The notes below the pieces were generated by a model. The model did not search any database, was not told the DNA's origin, and saw only the letters and a list, made by a program, of their open reading frames with translations. A DNA stretch of 64,000 nucleotides from Haemonchus contortus (lineage: Eukaryota; Nematoda; Chromadorea; Rhabditida; Trichostrongylidae), in contig LS997566.1 in NCBI GenBank assembly GCA_000469685.2, forward strand, positions 774,001 through 838,000. The letters run 5' to 3'. Positions 1 through 13,238 of this stretch are shown one piece after another (position 1 is the first letter of the stretch; every line of letters starts with the position of its first letter). The position numbers were made by a program, and so were the translations under genes.

Positions 1-300
1 GCCTTCATAGTCTGCGATTCGGCCCACGAGCGAGCGACCGGGGGCGTCGCTTACATCTTGTTTACAACTGAATTTTGCTCGATACCGCCGAACGAGTAGT
101 CCCCCACTCGCTCGCTCGCGGGCCGAATCGCGACTATGAAAGCAGCTACTGGCGCGTTTATAGGCTGCTTTCGCGATGTGGCCCGCCCTACTCGTCCGGC
201 GGTGTTGACCAAGATCCAATTGCAAACAAGGGGCAAGCCTTGCCCCCCGTCGATCGCCCCGTCGCCCAAATCGCACACTATAAAAACAGCCATAGAGACG
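1..300. repeat. GC-rich nested inverted-repeat element at the window edge
   Basis: Positions 1-140 form an imperfect hairpin: GCGATTCGGCCCACGAGC near 14 pairs with GCTCGCTCGCGGGCCGAATCGC near 108-130. Positions about 165-300 are a diverged copy of the same unit in the opposite orientation, sharing ACTCGTTCGGCGGT, TTGTAAACAAG and GGCCGAATCGCA-like blocks, so the whole is an inverted repeat of inverted repeats. The GC content is far above the flanking DNA. It resembles a fold-back or MITE-type element; its outer end may lie outside the window, so family and target duplication cannot be judged. Confidence 0.6.
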
Positions 301-519
301 CCGTGCTGGTGCAGACGTAGGCGCTAGTCATGCCATGCTTCGTAAATTAACACTTATGCTCGAAAATACGGGCTAACACCAAAGGATAAAAGGGGAGATT
401 TGTGTGTAAAAAAAACAGTGTCACTATTGCAAGAACAAGAACATGTAAATTTACTCCCTTTAATGAGGTATTCTAGCATCAAAGAAGAAAATTCGCTCCT
501 GAAAAAGAAATGTGTCATG
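301..519. other. AT-rich DNA with a candidate minus-strand poly(A) signal
   Basis: No open frame of note. Read on the minus strand, an ATTAAA hexamer lies at 464-459, about 55 bases past the stop of the candidate exon that ends at 520, which fits a 3' UTR. Confidence 0.25.
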
Positions 520-1089
520 TTATCTTAAGTTCCGTATGAATGCGTCGTCGGTGTAGTCGTCCGGGTCTCTCTCGTGTAACCGTACTATTTTGACATATCT
601 AGCAGAGATTGGTGTCGTACCTTTGCTTCGCAATCTCTTTTTCTCTAGGAATTAATTAGTTCCTGTACTTACACGGGTGCCTTTTAGGAGAAGCTCAGTA
701 TTCCCTCGTCGAGTGCCATCTTTGACGCCTGAAACTGCTAATTTTATTGTGGCATTTTACATTAATTGACTGCTGCCTCTAGGTCATAGCGGAATTGCCT
801 GGAGACATTTTTCATGTTTCGGTGGTTCTCACTTTTCCAAAACTTCGTTGCTCATGAATTTCCTCGTATAACTTCAAGGTCATTTCTACGGACGTGCGCG
901 TAAGCTTCGCAGGAATCAAGGTACCTCCAATCAACACGTATCGAATTCTTTTCCTTTGATTTTCAAGACTGCATTTCTGATATCGTAGGTAGAAATGCTC
1001 ATTGCTTTCGTGAACGGATCTCTCACTCCTTATTGTTAGTAGATGATAGCTGTGATGGGTCATTTCTTCGCCTTTTTCCAATCGGTACG
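520..1089 (-). CDS. Possible 3' end of an unrecognised multi-exon gene
   Basis: Three open segments read on the minus strand. The last, 644-520, starts after a TTCCTAG acceptor and runs 40 codons to TAA. It is basic at first, then acidic, with a HERDPDDYTDDAFIRN stretch. The middle one, 728-673, lies between a perfect TTTCAG acceptor and a GTAAGT donor. The first, 1089-833, is an 85-codon open stretch rich in charged residues, ending at a GTGAGA donor. The joins are not settled: the simplest middle-to-last join needs a 28-30 base intron, and the first join needs an alternative donor. No family was recognised. The signals are individually good but the model as a whole is uncertain, and it could be an eroded gene. 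Confidence 0.33.
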
Positions 1090-4000
1090 CTTATATGTGT
1101 AATATATTGATGATGTTCAAACATTCATGATAGCTCTTTTTCCAACGCCTTCATGACAACCGGTTGGCTGTTCTATCGAATTATTGAGGTCGGAATAATC
1201 TAAATTGTGACCTTCCTTCTAACAAAGTACAAACTTTAAGGCGTTTTTTTTTTCGAGTAATCCTTGCCGACGACTAGTTCATTCCAGCTATAATAGTAGT
1301 GATGTTCAGCCAGTGCCCAATTTACGCGCTTAATTTCCGTCTCACGTTGCACTTCTTCCGTTCAAAATATAGCGCCCAAATTCCTCCTAGCCCCGCCCAC
1401 TTACCCTACATCGTGTGTCCCATTTCGTTTGTGCGCTATGCGCGAGCAGGCAGCTTTTAATTATTCAAGAGATTCCAAAGTTCCTATGTTCACTGGTTGT
1501 TCTCATTCTTTCTGTGTAAATCGTACCTGTATATTATACATTTTTTGATGAGACTTCTACATTTCAATTCTGATGTTATAATGCTTAAGCGAGTTTCCGA
1601 TGATTTCTGTTTGAATTCTGACATTTTTGCAACCACGTGGTAAAACTACTCTTGAATGCGAACTTTCCCACCCTTCATCTTCTCATCATCAGTTCTAGCC
1701 TTCATTTTCATAAATTTATGATATCTACTGAAACTCTGCTTAAACACTGTTCAATACTTTGAAATCATCTCTCAGTAAACAACATGGGATAATTGTTACT
1801 TGCACTGGTGCACTCATATTGTTCGTTCAAAAGTTTGGTGCGAGTACTGATCAGAGAAGTGCGACCTCCGAATGGAAATTAGCTTTACATCACGTTTCCC
1901 ATTACATGCGAACTTTTCTTGTTTTCGATTGAGATTCAACATAAGGACAAACGAAATTACTGTTTTGTAGAACCGTGATATTCATTTGTCTTCACCTTGC
2001 ATTTTAATCTAAAACAAGAAAAAATTGCATAAAGTATAGAGAACATGAGGCAAAGCTGATTTTCACTTCTCTGATCGGTACTTGCACCATATTTTCCCCA
2101 TTTCCGCTCTCGCACATCTACCATCATCAACTACCACCCGTAGTCATAAAATATGCTTGCTTAGTGATGGTCTAGAAGCGATCATGATGACGTGAACCCC
2201 ACAATAGGATAGTTTGCTTCGCAAATCTCTTCTTCAACAATAAGACATCAACCTCAGAAACGTCCAGGAAGTGTTTATGCAGCTGTTCTGACGGCTGAGG
2301 GTCTCAGCAACCCGAGGGATACCGTTTCGTGCTCTCTGTATGATAGTTTTCTCTTCAGTTATCTAGGTATGCAAGGCTTGATTATCTCGAACCGTTTGTT
2401 TCACAGATAGTTATAAAGTTGCTCAGCTGGGCACAAAGTTTGCTTTCCGTTTCCGGCTCTCATGATTTAGCGAGTGCGGTCGATCTCTTCCATAGCATTT
2501 ATTTGGATAAGCACTAAAAAAAGCGAAAAAGGATCTCTGCAGTAGTGCTTTTGAGATGCAGTTAACAGTAAGGGTTATCTTGCCATCTAACTCGAACTTC
2601 AAAAAAACCATACTCAATTTTGCCATTGTGTTCGAGCTATTAATTCCGATTTTACGCTAATAATAGCTCCTGTTCCTGACATATCGCCTATAAGCGATAA
2701 TGCCGAAAGTTACATATCAGCCTACAGCTGATCAGCTTTTCTTGATATTTTCGAACAAAGCAGCTGCATCGCAGACGTACCGTCAGCAGAAAAAAAGTTG
2801 AAGTGCATTGAGAGTGCTGATCCTACCGATCCAAATACGTGTCTCTATCATAGATGAAGGGGTAGCTTAGAGAATGAGTTCAAGAAGAGATGAGTCGGAA
2901 ATCTCATATTTTTAATGAAATTTTTCTAGATAATACGAGTGGAAGCGTTGTTCTGAATTGAGAGCGTAGCTGTATTCTTCCAGTTGTATGTCATTTCGAA
3001 AGGCTCTTGAAGAGGCTCTATTGGGAGAGAAGGCCTATGCCGAAGAAGGCATGAACTTAAAGTTGATATTGGTGCCGAGTGCTTGCAGATCTATCAAAAT
3101 ACTTTTCAGCATATTCGACCTGCTCATCCAAGATATTCACGTTTTTGGCTCCGTATCAGTGAACAGAACCCTTCTATGAAATCGTTCTCGGGATTGAAAG
3201 CGTGACAACCTTTCGCCAAAACCTAAGCTCAGTCCTCAACCTGGACCATGATGAAACCCATACAGTTCTGTTGATCCTAAGAATAACTTGCTTAGACAGT
3301 ATAACTAGTGCCTTTTGAAGGTGCGTAAGATGGTGCTCACTCCCTGCTTACCTGCAGTGGCTCTAAAACTGTCATACATATTTAAACTGCAATCCAAACC
3401 TTCGATAATTGGTCTCCAAACAACGTAGCTATTCAGTTACTTTATCGTTTCCCACCTTACTGTCGATAGCAGTCGGGAAAGAATATTGTCACCATGTAGT
3501 CTATGGAGTATTATGGGCACAGTGATATGTAGGAGGCGGCTGCCACTCATTTATTCTATTCATCAAATCCTACTCGAACCTACTTAGACCGTAATTCATC
3601 TGACTTCTACTCAGTTTATTTCGATGTGGTCGAGCTGGGAGATGCAGGTCTTGTCGTCAGGATTCGGGGTACCCTCACGGAATATTCTGCCCCTCATTCA
3701 TGTATTCAAATGACGCTACTACTTTTTGAGGTGTCAAGAACCCTTACAGGATCAGGGAGCTTTTCAGCGACCACACTTCATAAGCCGAGGGAAGAAAATG
3801 TACCATAAAATTTTTTAGAGAAAACGGCTCGAATCACTGGCATTTACAATCATCAAGGGATTTCGCTATTCGTAGTTCATCATACAAAATCCTTACGAGT
3901 AGAATATTCACTCAAAAGGATTACTTCCATTCTGTCAGGCGCTTCATAAGAATAACTCCGGAACTCAAGGAGAGATAATCGGCTTCGAGTGCTTCTACAT

Positions 4001-5489
4001 GTCACACTGTTCTGATAACTGCTTGTTACGAAGCTGCAACTATTTACATAAGAATTGGTTCAAGTGAAAGTGATGATCAGTATAACAATGGACCGTCTTG
4101 TTTTTCTAAAAGAAGAATTAAACCTATTTATGGAACCTAGAACAGGATATGGAAACCTTCTCGCCCTCCTTTTCAAGCTTATTCGATGTACATAATTCAC
4201 CAGATAGTTATAAAAAACCCTCAATCTCAAGCGGAACACCACAGGATTGTCTGGATTGGGACTATTCGGGATTGATTATACGAAATCATAGTGTGCCACA
4301 CCTGGTCATCTGAGCGCATTTCATTCAATTCTCGGTATGATACATATACGTTCATTGAAAATCGTTGCAGTTCGATTTTTATTAAACCCTTCAAGATTTG
4401 TGGAGACTTTGTATCTTTTTTCAAAAAGATTGATGCTTTGCTCCCAACTATTGACTTTTGTTGCGATAGTACGCTCCGCGAGAGGCATTTTTGCGCTTAT
4501 TTCAGAGCTAAACTTTCACTAACAGTCTAGCTCTCCTCTTTCCTCAAAGATGTTTTTGAATTGAGTCAATGAAACATATCTTTCCTCACAGATAAAAAGG
4601 TATCTTTTCCTTACTCTAGTCCCTTTTTCAACTGTGAGAAGCACGATAAATGATCATTTAATCTCTCATAATTAGGAAGTCATGAGCCCTCTTTCGAAAA
4701 GGGGGTGAGAAATCCATCCACAGTCTATAAAAAAACTTCATTGATTTCTTATTTCTCACGATCCGTCCATTCATTATTCAATTTCTCCCGTTCTCATCGT
4801 TCATACTGTCGCAATGAATGCTCATAATTAGTTTGATAGGTTCTTTCTTCTCCAACGTGATCTTATACAGTGTACAAACAAATGAATAAAAAATATGTTC
4901 GTGGCACTAGCGGCCCACAATCTTCACTCTTTTTTCTAACAATCAGCACCCGTTTTGCATTGTGACCTTCGCTGAACGTAGGCTCCACCCAGCGATGGCC
5001 GCATCGACTCACTAATCGTCTGAGAGAGCGGATGTTTTTCTACCAGATTCAATATGATGGCTAGGCTCTGGTCTCAGTGGATTTCTTTGACAGCTATGAA
5101 ACGCTTGCTGAATTGATGGCTTACTAGCGGAATCGAATTTTTAGACTTAGGTTGTACTCTAATGAAAGTTGACTTTCTACGCTTTTATAGAGTTGTTCCA
5201 CCTCTATGAACAAGCTGGACAAACGTGAGGATTTTGTTGTTTACAGTTCTTGATCACGACCATCTTATTACTTTTACCTTTTACATAGATGAATTGAAGG
5301 TCAGCTCTTTCTTATTACGCCATACAAACACTGTCTGATTGAAAACTTATTAGTCCTATTCTCAATCGTGTTATCTTCCTTACAATGCCTAACTCCTACT
5401 TTAATACGCAATTTAATCACACCGTCAGTCAGTGGATGTTTCCTTTTTGGCTACTTTCAACGAAGGAATCGATTATTGGTGTACCGGTT
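1090..5489. other. Long stretch without a supportable gene
   Basis: Mostly AT-rich unique-looking sequence. A TTCTTCCAG acceptor near 2983 precedes an open stretch of about 27 codons (LEEALLGEKAYAEEGMN) but has no convincing donor or partner exon. No clear repeat family, RNA gene or transposon protein is visible. Confidence 0.3.
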
Positions 5490-5819
5490 TCAGGTGACAT
5501 GTCGACCGAAGTCAAGCACGCCAGGTTTCCGAAGGACGCACAAGCACGTCGGGTGAGTGCCCACTCCTCCGGTTTTTTCCTCATTCTGAAGGCCGTTCCC
5601 ATCAACGTCGATAACTGTGTAGAAGATTCGTTGAAGTGAGATTTGATTTCCGAAAGAGGTGTAAAAAGACTGCGCGACAGCGTATATGACTGAGTAAGCC
5701 CCGTTGTTCACCGACCACTCCACAGGGTTGTAATTTTGACAAATCCATGAAGGTTCTCTTCCATCTCTTGCTTTCAAGCAGCATGTTCCATTTCCGAGTT
5801 CAATGTCAGTACCACACAA
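5490..5819 (-). other. Cysteine-containing open frame, possibly an eroded exon
   Basis: A 109-codon open frame on the minus strand with protein-like composition: several cysteines, an NGTCC motif, aromatic residues, and an IDVDGNG stretch. It follows a TGA directly with no AG acceptor between the stop and the open part, so a functional exon start cannot be placed. No family was recognised. It is kept only because its composition differs from neighbouring random frames. Confidence 0.18.
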
Positions 5820-6920
5820 TCAGGGGTTATTATAGATATTCTCTTCACTGTAGATTGGTTGTAATGATCTGGTTGTCAAGGCCCGAGTACATCAGTCGAA
5901 CTACTTAAGTGAAGAATCATTCAAAAGTTCGTGTTTTGGAGAGTACTAGTAGTAGCAGCGCTGCGTTACCAGTTGTAAGAGTTCTAGTGAGAATGCTTGC
6001 AAAATGGCTATGAACGCCGGTGGTTGCATGGATGGCCGCTATCATAAGGATTCCCTTACAGAAAGTAGTCACCGATCGTTCACTATCCGAAGCTCCGTAA
6101 TTTTCGGAGATTTGGGTGAGAGGGACTGCGACCATCCCATTCTTCGTTCTAATCGAGGTACCGAGTATATGTAATAAATGTACCAGTCTATCAGTTATAG
6201 AGGTGGAGGAAACTAGAAAGACCTCCCAATCAAGAACTGGGGAAAGTCGGTTGTTGTTCCAACTGCGTTTCGAATTTCGCCGGCTCGTATAAGGCTCGAT
6301 GACACCAAACAAACTATGCAATGACAAAAAAGCCTTGCATTTCAGGCTATTTCTGGTTCCTGTATTCTCGGTCAGTTTTAACGGTTTTAACGGAAACACA
6401 GCTTTGCTGATGTAAAGGCTAACAAGTTATATGCAACAGCTTCGAATATTGAACGATTTCTCAGCACTGTGACAGAAGAAATGCAAACCTCTCTTTATTT
6501 GTTCTTTTCCATTATGACTCCATCAACGATGCAGTGCTGAACGACCCTCTGAGTATGATTAAGAAGAAAAAGACGCACTACTGTTTAAAGCCTTCCGAGA
6601 ACATATTTTTCCTTATCATCATTTCCAAAGAGCGCTGCCTGTTGTTGCTATAACCAGTCAGATCGCCCGGCCGACGCCATGCTCCCCTCATTCTCATCTT
6701 AAAATTGCCTCCCCGACTGTACCCTTTTCAAATTTACAGGCTTCGGTAGATGAGAACAGGAAATACATATTCTTTCCCGGCCAAAACGCAAACACCCAAC
6801 GCAATTTGTGCGCGCCCCTTCCGCCATGAACAAAGCACCTTAGATTCTGTATGTTTGAGCAACTCGATTTATTTCCGACTTATTCAACCTTGAGTTCAAA
6901 ATTTCGCTTCAAGTTTAAAT
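5820..6920. other. No supportable gene
   Basis: A 160-codon open frame on the minus strand (6399-5917) has no splice, start or composition evidence. Nothing else is seen. Confidence 0.25.
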
Positions 6921-6929
6921 TGACTTTTT

Positions 6930-7390
6930 TGCCCACGCCTCGCCTCCTGTGAGCGGAGTTAAGTCGTGCCGCCCGACATAGCTGCTCCCATCCTGCGCCT
7001 GTATTTCTATCAAGTATGAGCGCTACAGGTCCTTGTTCGAATTTTTCGCACAAACCCCGCCTCATGTGGGTGGAGTCTGATCTTGCGACTCACCATAAGT
7101 GTTCCTATCCTGCCGCCTGCACACCCGGCAAATTTACTACCAATTTTACTACCCGCCTCTACTTCCACCAATTTTGAACGCTCTACGTTCAAATTCAGAA
7201 TTTTCGTCGAAACCCTGCCCGTTGTCGGCGGATTCCGTTCTGCTACCCACCATAAGTGTTCCTATCCTGCCTTCTGTACTCCTACCAAGTTTGAATGCTT
7301 TAGTTCCACTGGAACAGAAGTTATGACTTCCCGCTCAAACACACAGACAAATCAACAGACACACTTAGCGCGTTATATATAGTAGAATAG
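6930..7390. repeat. Three degenerate tandem units of a GTGGGCGG-type dispersed repeat
   Basis: The block CACCATAAGTGTTCCTATCC occurs near 7090 and again near 7248, with a weaker copy near 6975. The units are about 150-170 bases apart and are followed by TTTGAACGCTCTAGGTTC-like text. The array ends in an ACACAGACAAATCAACAGAC stretch and GCGTTATATATAG. Related text recurs at 16720, 22195, 30180 and 43770, in both orientations, so this is one interspersed family that is locally tandem here. Confidence 0.55.
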
Positions 7391-10300
7391 TTTGTCTAAA
7401 TATGATAAACTGAATGGTCGGCAGAATTGAAAGCCTGGTTCGAAAGTGCATTGAACGATGTGTGAGGTCGCTGATTTCGCCCGGGTTTTAGTACCAAATC
7501 GGACATTTTAGTGCGACTAATCTTTTAGGTCGAAAGGTCATACTTTCAAGAAGGCCTTAGTGTTTAGTGTGGCAGATTGCGTGATAGCCTTGATCATGAC
7601 GAATCCTCTAACGTAGCTATTTTTCAACAATAACTTAAGTTTCCGAGAGCGCAAAGGCAAAATCGGCGTGAATGAGTCGTCCAGTTCAACGTAAAGATTT
7701 GGAGTCATAAAATATTTTCATATGTATGTCTTGGAAGAGAATCTGAGTGGCTGTTTCGGAATCTTCCATGAGAGAGTATATTGGAATAACAGCTTTAGAA
7801 AGCCTCACAGTTTGAAGCCCCCTTCTGTTCTCAGAGTCATTGTTGTCTGCATTTTCTGATGATATGAAATGCTTTCCGAGAACTATTAAGGCTGTCTGGG
7901 CATCAACTATTAGTATTTTGAGCTCAGATAAGATTCTTCGTAACCGGTTCTTTTGGAATGGCTATTAAAGAGGTAGCCGATTGCTAGAGCGATGCGATAT
8001 GAAGGGTTACAGCGGTAAAACAAGGTGTGGAAAAGGCTTCGCCTCCGTTTCACGTGAACGGAAGGATTGGTGAATACATGATGAGAAATAAAAACAGGCA
8101 CTGAAACTGCAAAAGCAGATTCAACTAATGGGTGGTGTGTGGTGAATCTTGTTGATTGATGTGTTCTTTTTAGAAAGGGAACAAACTGAAGACAATGTCC
8201 CTTTTGTTTTTCGTCTTTTGTAAAATGCTTTCGTACTCCGAGATTCATCTGGTGCCCATTAACCGATGCCGGAGAGATGGAGAAATGAGTTGGCGTGGGC
8301 TCGATACCGGAATCGATTCCTGCACCGTGCCTGTGTGGTAGTGTGTCAATTGTCACTACATCACCACCGCCTTTTTTTCACTACAGCTGTTAGATGTTAC
8401 CAGATAGTGGGCGCTGCGATATGCAGCTGCTAAGACGGTTAATCTCTCTTGGCATGGATCCCTCTTGAAGGAATCCATTCCAGGTAGTGATATATGCAGT
8501 CTTTTAGATAAGATTGACCTCGTAGAAGGAGGTCGCTTGTCGTATTTCTCCGAGAAAATTGATGTCATTTGCGCTCTAAACCTAATTCATAATGGTTCCA
8601 CGATTGAGAGCACTGTTTATGTGCATGTTTTTCTTCTATGTCAGCGTTCCTTTCCTACATTTTTATGACGCTGAACGTCTGCACAACTCTCATTGTGACA
8701 GTGTCGTTCGGTATGACGGCATCAATATGCGCGTGTTCGAAGCGAGAGGGAGTGCTTTTGCAAACAGCACTCGATTTTTCTTGTCGTGAACAGGGTAAGG
8801 ACTTTCGCTGTTCCCGGTTGAGAGGCATCTCTTTCTATTGCGAGATGAAGAGGGAGGGATAGTCGTCCTAGAGCACTGGACATTCATCGCGAAACAAATC
8901 ACTAAGAACGGCTAGTCAAGCTAACTAGGAAGCTAACTTCGACTCATTGAATCTCGACTATTTATGAAAAAATCAGGTTTTTGTGCAAATGAATTAGGTG
9001 ATCGAAAGATCGGATGCAAAGAACGAAATCCCATAAAATGCGTGTCATGGTAGTTTTGTATGGAAATATCGGTTCTCATAATGCATCTTTGTAGAGTTTT
9101 CTACTTTCCGATTTTTTATTTTATGTAGCCATTTGTAGTTACGGAAAGTTTCCAGAGGTTGTCCATTTTTTGAGAGGCCTCGCAAATTTGGTTTTCTGCC
9201 ATGTATGATTTTCCATTGCCTTTTCGATTAGTCTAGGGAATGGAGTGATTTTTGTCTGTTTAATTTTTATCTAGCATGTATTCTTGATCAGAAAGATTAC
9301 TCTTGGTAATGACTAGTGATGTGATGGCATTGAGGGAAAGGGCCCGTTAAGCTTATTCTGTGGAAGGAAATCTCTAGAGGGATGAACATGCGTGGGGTGT
9401 TGCGGCGTGTTGACGAATTGTCTGTCTACGAGTTGATTTTGAAGGGCACATTTTAAAAGTGCGGTATTCTTCCGTATTAACGGCTTGGAATGATATATTA
9501 CTAGTAATTCAGGCTTATGAGACTTCTTTGGCGAGCAAGCTGGCTGTTCAATCTCCGAAATAGCATACCATACTTCGCGTGTAAATTCGGAGGAACTAGG
9601 TCGATTATAACTAGTTTTTTTTCTTTTCTCACAAGCATTCCGTAAGCACTTGACTGGTAATTTCAACCGCCCTCTGCCACTCCCCCCTGATACATAGAAT
9701 AAAAAATTGGCACATAGAGCTCGGAAGTGAATCTTTGCTAGTCAATAGATGTGGGTCATTACAAGTATTCAAGGCGGACCAAGTGGAAGAGCCGATAATT
9801 GGACTCCACAGAAGGAACGAATCTTGTGTACAGCAGTTTCAGTAGTAATGTTCTCGTACTTATGGCTGTGTTGCCTGGTGCGCAATATAAGTGATACTTG
9901 ATGCCTCCACAAGGCGCTCGTCGATTCTCGCCTCCCATCAGACTCGCTGCTCTCAAGCTGATTTAATCGGTGACGGCGCTGCTCGTCTTCCCACGCGTCT
10001 ATGTTGAGCTGCATGGCGCTAAATTTAGCATGCGGCTAATCTCCGCGTGGATGATTCGTGGACAACAAGCACCTCGAGCTGAAGAGGCTAGTTCTAATAA
10101 AAGACTTCCCCTAAGGGGGCATCAATAATTTCATTGAGATCTTCTTCATGTTATCGATGATGTCCCTCATCCGAAGAACCATAGCAAGGCTACGATGCAT
10201 ATATGTAATTGGTAATATTGTTTTCCTCAGGGTTTCAATCAAAAAGCGGCATCGATAGAAAAAGTTAAGATCTAGAGGAACCTCTTCAAACACAAGTAAA

Positions 10301-10640
10301 CGGCAGAAAATGTCGCCGATTGAAGGAAAACGCGACAGCTAACAAGAAAAGCGGACCCTTTGTTTTCGTTGAAACATATAGAAACCACTTTTACACGACT
10401 TTGCAACGCATCACCTTTCTTAACAAATCAGTGACCTTTCTGTGAGAATCAGCGTTGATTGATAGGCTTGAGCTCTACTCCTTTTTTTTCGCGGTAGTTT
10501 CAGAAACGCGTCTGTGCGATTAATGAACACATTATGTTAAATCAATCAATTCGGCAAAGAGAATAGTGATCAGCAAGCTGATAAGGATATTGGACGAGAG
10601 GTAGAGAACGTCTAGGTCATTTCCACACCAGGGTCAGACT
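7391..10640. other. No supportable gene
   Basis: A possible plus-strand exon (8702-8794) lies between an ATTGTGACAG acceptor and an AGG/GTAAGG donor and reads 30 codons including an ICACSKREG stretch, but no partner exon was found. A 148-codon minus-strand frame at 8356-7910 has no supporting signal. No repeats were recognised. Confidence 0.25.
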
Positions 10641-10646
10641 TATAAA

Positions 10647-10720
10647 GGCACAGTTCACGATAAAATGAGTCTCTAAGATTACTCCATGTTATGAACCTTT
10701 GACCTCCAAGGATAGTAGGA
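10647..10720 (-). repeat. End fragment of the GGCACAGTTCACGATAA MITE family
   Basis: GGCACAGTTCACGATAAAATG followed by AGTCTCTAAGATTACTCC matches, in reverse orientation, the right end of the complete copy at 15055-15550. The opposite end is not found nearby, so this is a partial copy. Confidence 0.55.
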
Positions 10721-13238
10721 GAGACGCTGTCGGGTTTAAAAACAGCTTGGATTGGACTTAGTAAGTGTTTCAGAACAGGCTTAGTCGATGTACACACCCG
10801 AAGGCAGACGAGTTCCCACGTTGCAGAGGGTGTTGCAGCATTCGCACCGGGATGCACAATTTGCACGCAGATACCTTACTGTAGCCAGCTGCACGCAATA
10901 GCACTCATATTTGGAAAGTTCTTCCAAATACCCAAATCTAAGCAACTTTTCTCGTCTTATTTTCGCCTAACTCCTTTTCTACTTTTTCTTGAAGCCCCCT
11001 TCTTTGATATGTCAATTTTTGCGTTATATTCGCTGTTTGCTTTTTTTTGACTATCACTTCCATTGATCATTCTGGATACCCCACAATTGCCCTGAATTGT
11101 GTCTTTCTTTGACTAAGGGCTTTGTAATAATTGGATCACGTACTGCAGGTGCTGCAAGAAGGCATCCACCATTGTAGGCAAAACTACCACCACGATGGGA
11201 GTTGCCGCACTGAATCTTCAGAAATACTACTTTTACCTTCTAGCTCTATGAGTCATTCCAATATGAAAAGATTGCTCTGAATTCTTTATTCCGGCGAATT
11301 TCGCTCGATCTAGTACTTCTTTCCGGGCACCCTCTAATGCTCTTTATTCCTTACTACCTACCTCTCCATTCTGCCAATATTCTTGATTAGGGTAGAATGG
11401 GATGGGGGAACGGGCATTAGTGACTCACGTTTCATCGCTGATCTTTCAACCGAGAGGGTGCCACTCACTTTCGAGATCATTTGTTGTGCTGGCAATCGAG
11501 TTTTCGACATTTTTTTTGTTTTCAACATTTTTTTTCTTTTTACATTCCGCATTTGTCAAATGCTTTTCGGCCAATTTTATATCATCCAAAAAAATCTGCT
11601 GCCATATTGGAGGTCATTATCTGCTTTTGATCCAGTGAATTCTATAAAGTTTCTAATCAATGAATCGAGCGCAAGATTCAGAAAAGTGAGAGTTTTTGAC
11701 ATACCCATTTTGTTTTCGTCGAATCTTATTACCGCATAAGCTGCTCATATTTGTGTTGTGAGTAGAGGAGTGCTTCAAAGAAAAGCGCATATCTGATAGG
11801 CATGCCAAGTTTCGAAAAATGAAAACTTGAAAAAGTTCTCGTACTATTTGAGATCGATGAAGAGCGGTTGGCCAACTTGTGTTGCGGAAACGCTTCTCAA
11901 TGACATTAAAGTAACAATCCTTTCCTTCTGCCAGTTCCCGTTCTTGCCGTTTAACTTGCGTTTCCTTTCAGAAGTTGTGTGACCACTCTATCTAACTCGG
12001 ATGAGAGAAACAGGTTTCGAAATTGAATTTCCATTCTCGAATTGGCACCTGTTCTGTAACACTGCACCGCCGTTGTTGCGTCCCTAAGACTGTGATCAAG
12101 AGAGGCAACGAGGTGCTGAAGATTTTATTTTTTTTAACCCTTTTATTTTACGAACAAGACGTTAATTCGATAAAACCCAACTTCGATTTTTTTGATCATT
12201 TTGAAACTAGCAGTTATCCCAGGAATGTTTCAAAATAAGGAAAAAACTTCATTTCATATTTTGGCAGTTGGTTTCATTCGTCTCTGGCATTCCCTCACAA
12301 CCTTGTTGAGGCTTCTACAACTACGGTGCTTCACCTAGGGCATTAATGAGGACAGGACACTCCAACTTTTATTTTTTAACAAAAACCAACGTTTTATGTC
12401 CCGAAGGCAACATCTCGATCGCATCTCCTCACAACACCCTGCACATGATGAATGGAAGTGCATCTATCAGAAGCTAGAAGGGTGCAGGCAAATATGAGAG
12501 AGAATAGTCACTTCCCGAGAAAGGTCATTGTGTTTAAACTGCCAATCATGAAGAAGTCTTTGTGTTGTTTCGAGCGGAGATGAATGACTTCCATGTACTC
12601 TGTGGGGTGTCCGTATTTCCCAAACGGCACCGCAAATCGGGATAAATGCAGTTTTGCGGGTCTTGGAATTGCGAATATCATATACATTTAATTTGAACTT
12701 CACACTCTCGTGAAAGCCTGTCAGCGATGGTGTTTATCACGATTCATCAGCGTCATTCAACAAAGTCTCAGTTCAATGCTGAAAAACTCTTATGCACCCT
12801 GAATTAATCTTTTTTCTATCAGTAAGAGATGCATATAAAGTGATTGACACACTTCTGGTCTTAAGGAACGATATGTGAGCGCCACTCCCAAGCAGTTCCG
12901 GTTTCACTACTGGCAGAGATTGTTCTATTTTAATTCACAGAGTCAATGTGTACCATATGCAGTAAACATGAACTAGATATAAATATCGAACACTTGCATT
13001 TCTATACAAATATATAATAAACACAAATGATGTATTTCCTCCAAGAGCACGTCAGCAGTTCCATCTTTTTGTATAAATTCGATGAAGTATTCATTATGAA
13101 TGCTAAGCTACTCCAAGGATAGCGATGAAATTTGGAAGATTTCATCGATTTCTTCAAGTCAACGGCACGCAGATCAAGTTAAGAGCTTACTTATGTCAGT
13201 CTTCTAAGTGTTGGTCCAAACTTATCTGAGAATTTTGA
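10721..13238. other. No firm gene; one weak minus-strand open frame
   Basis: On the minus strand, 12703-12467 is an open frame of 78 codons containing KFKLNVYDIRNSKTRKTAF, which has protein-like composition, but no clear acceptor-donor pair frames it. The N-terminal exon(s) of the phosphatase-inhibitor gene starting at 13978 may lie in this stretch. None could be identified. Confidence 0.25.

Noticed and set aside
5917..6399. 160-codon open frame on the minus strand
   Set aside because: Long, but with no acceptor or donor, no recognisable motif and no codon pattern distinct from neighbouring frames.
7910..8356. 148-codon open frame on the minus strand
   Set aside because: No splice sites, start context or family resemblance; chance is sufficient.
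8702..8794. Plus-strand exon between ATTGTGACAG and GTAAGG
   Set aside because: Single exon with no partner, and other frames here are also open; not enough for a gene call.
12467..12703. Minus-strand open frame with C2-like KFKLNVYDIR
   Set aside because: The resemblance is a few residues only, and no framed splice sites were found.
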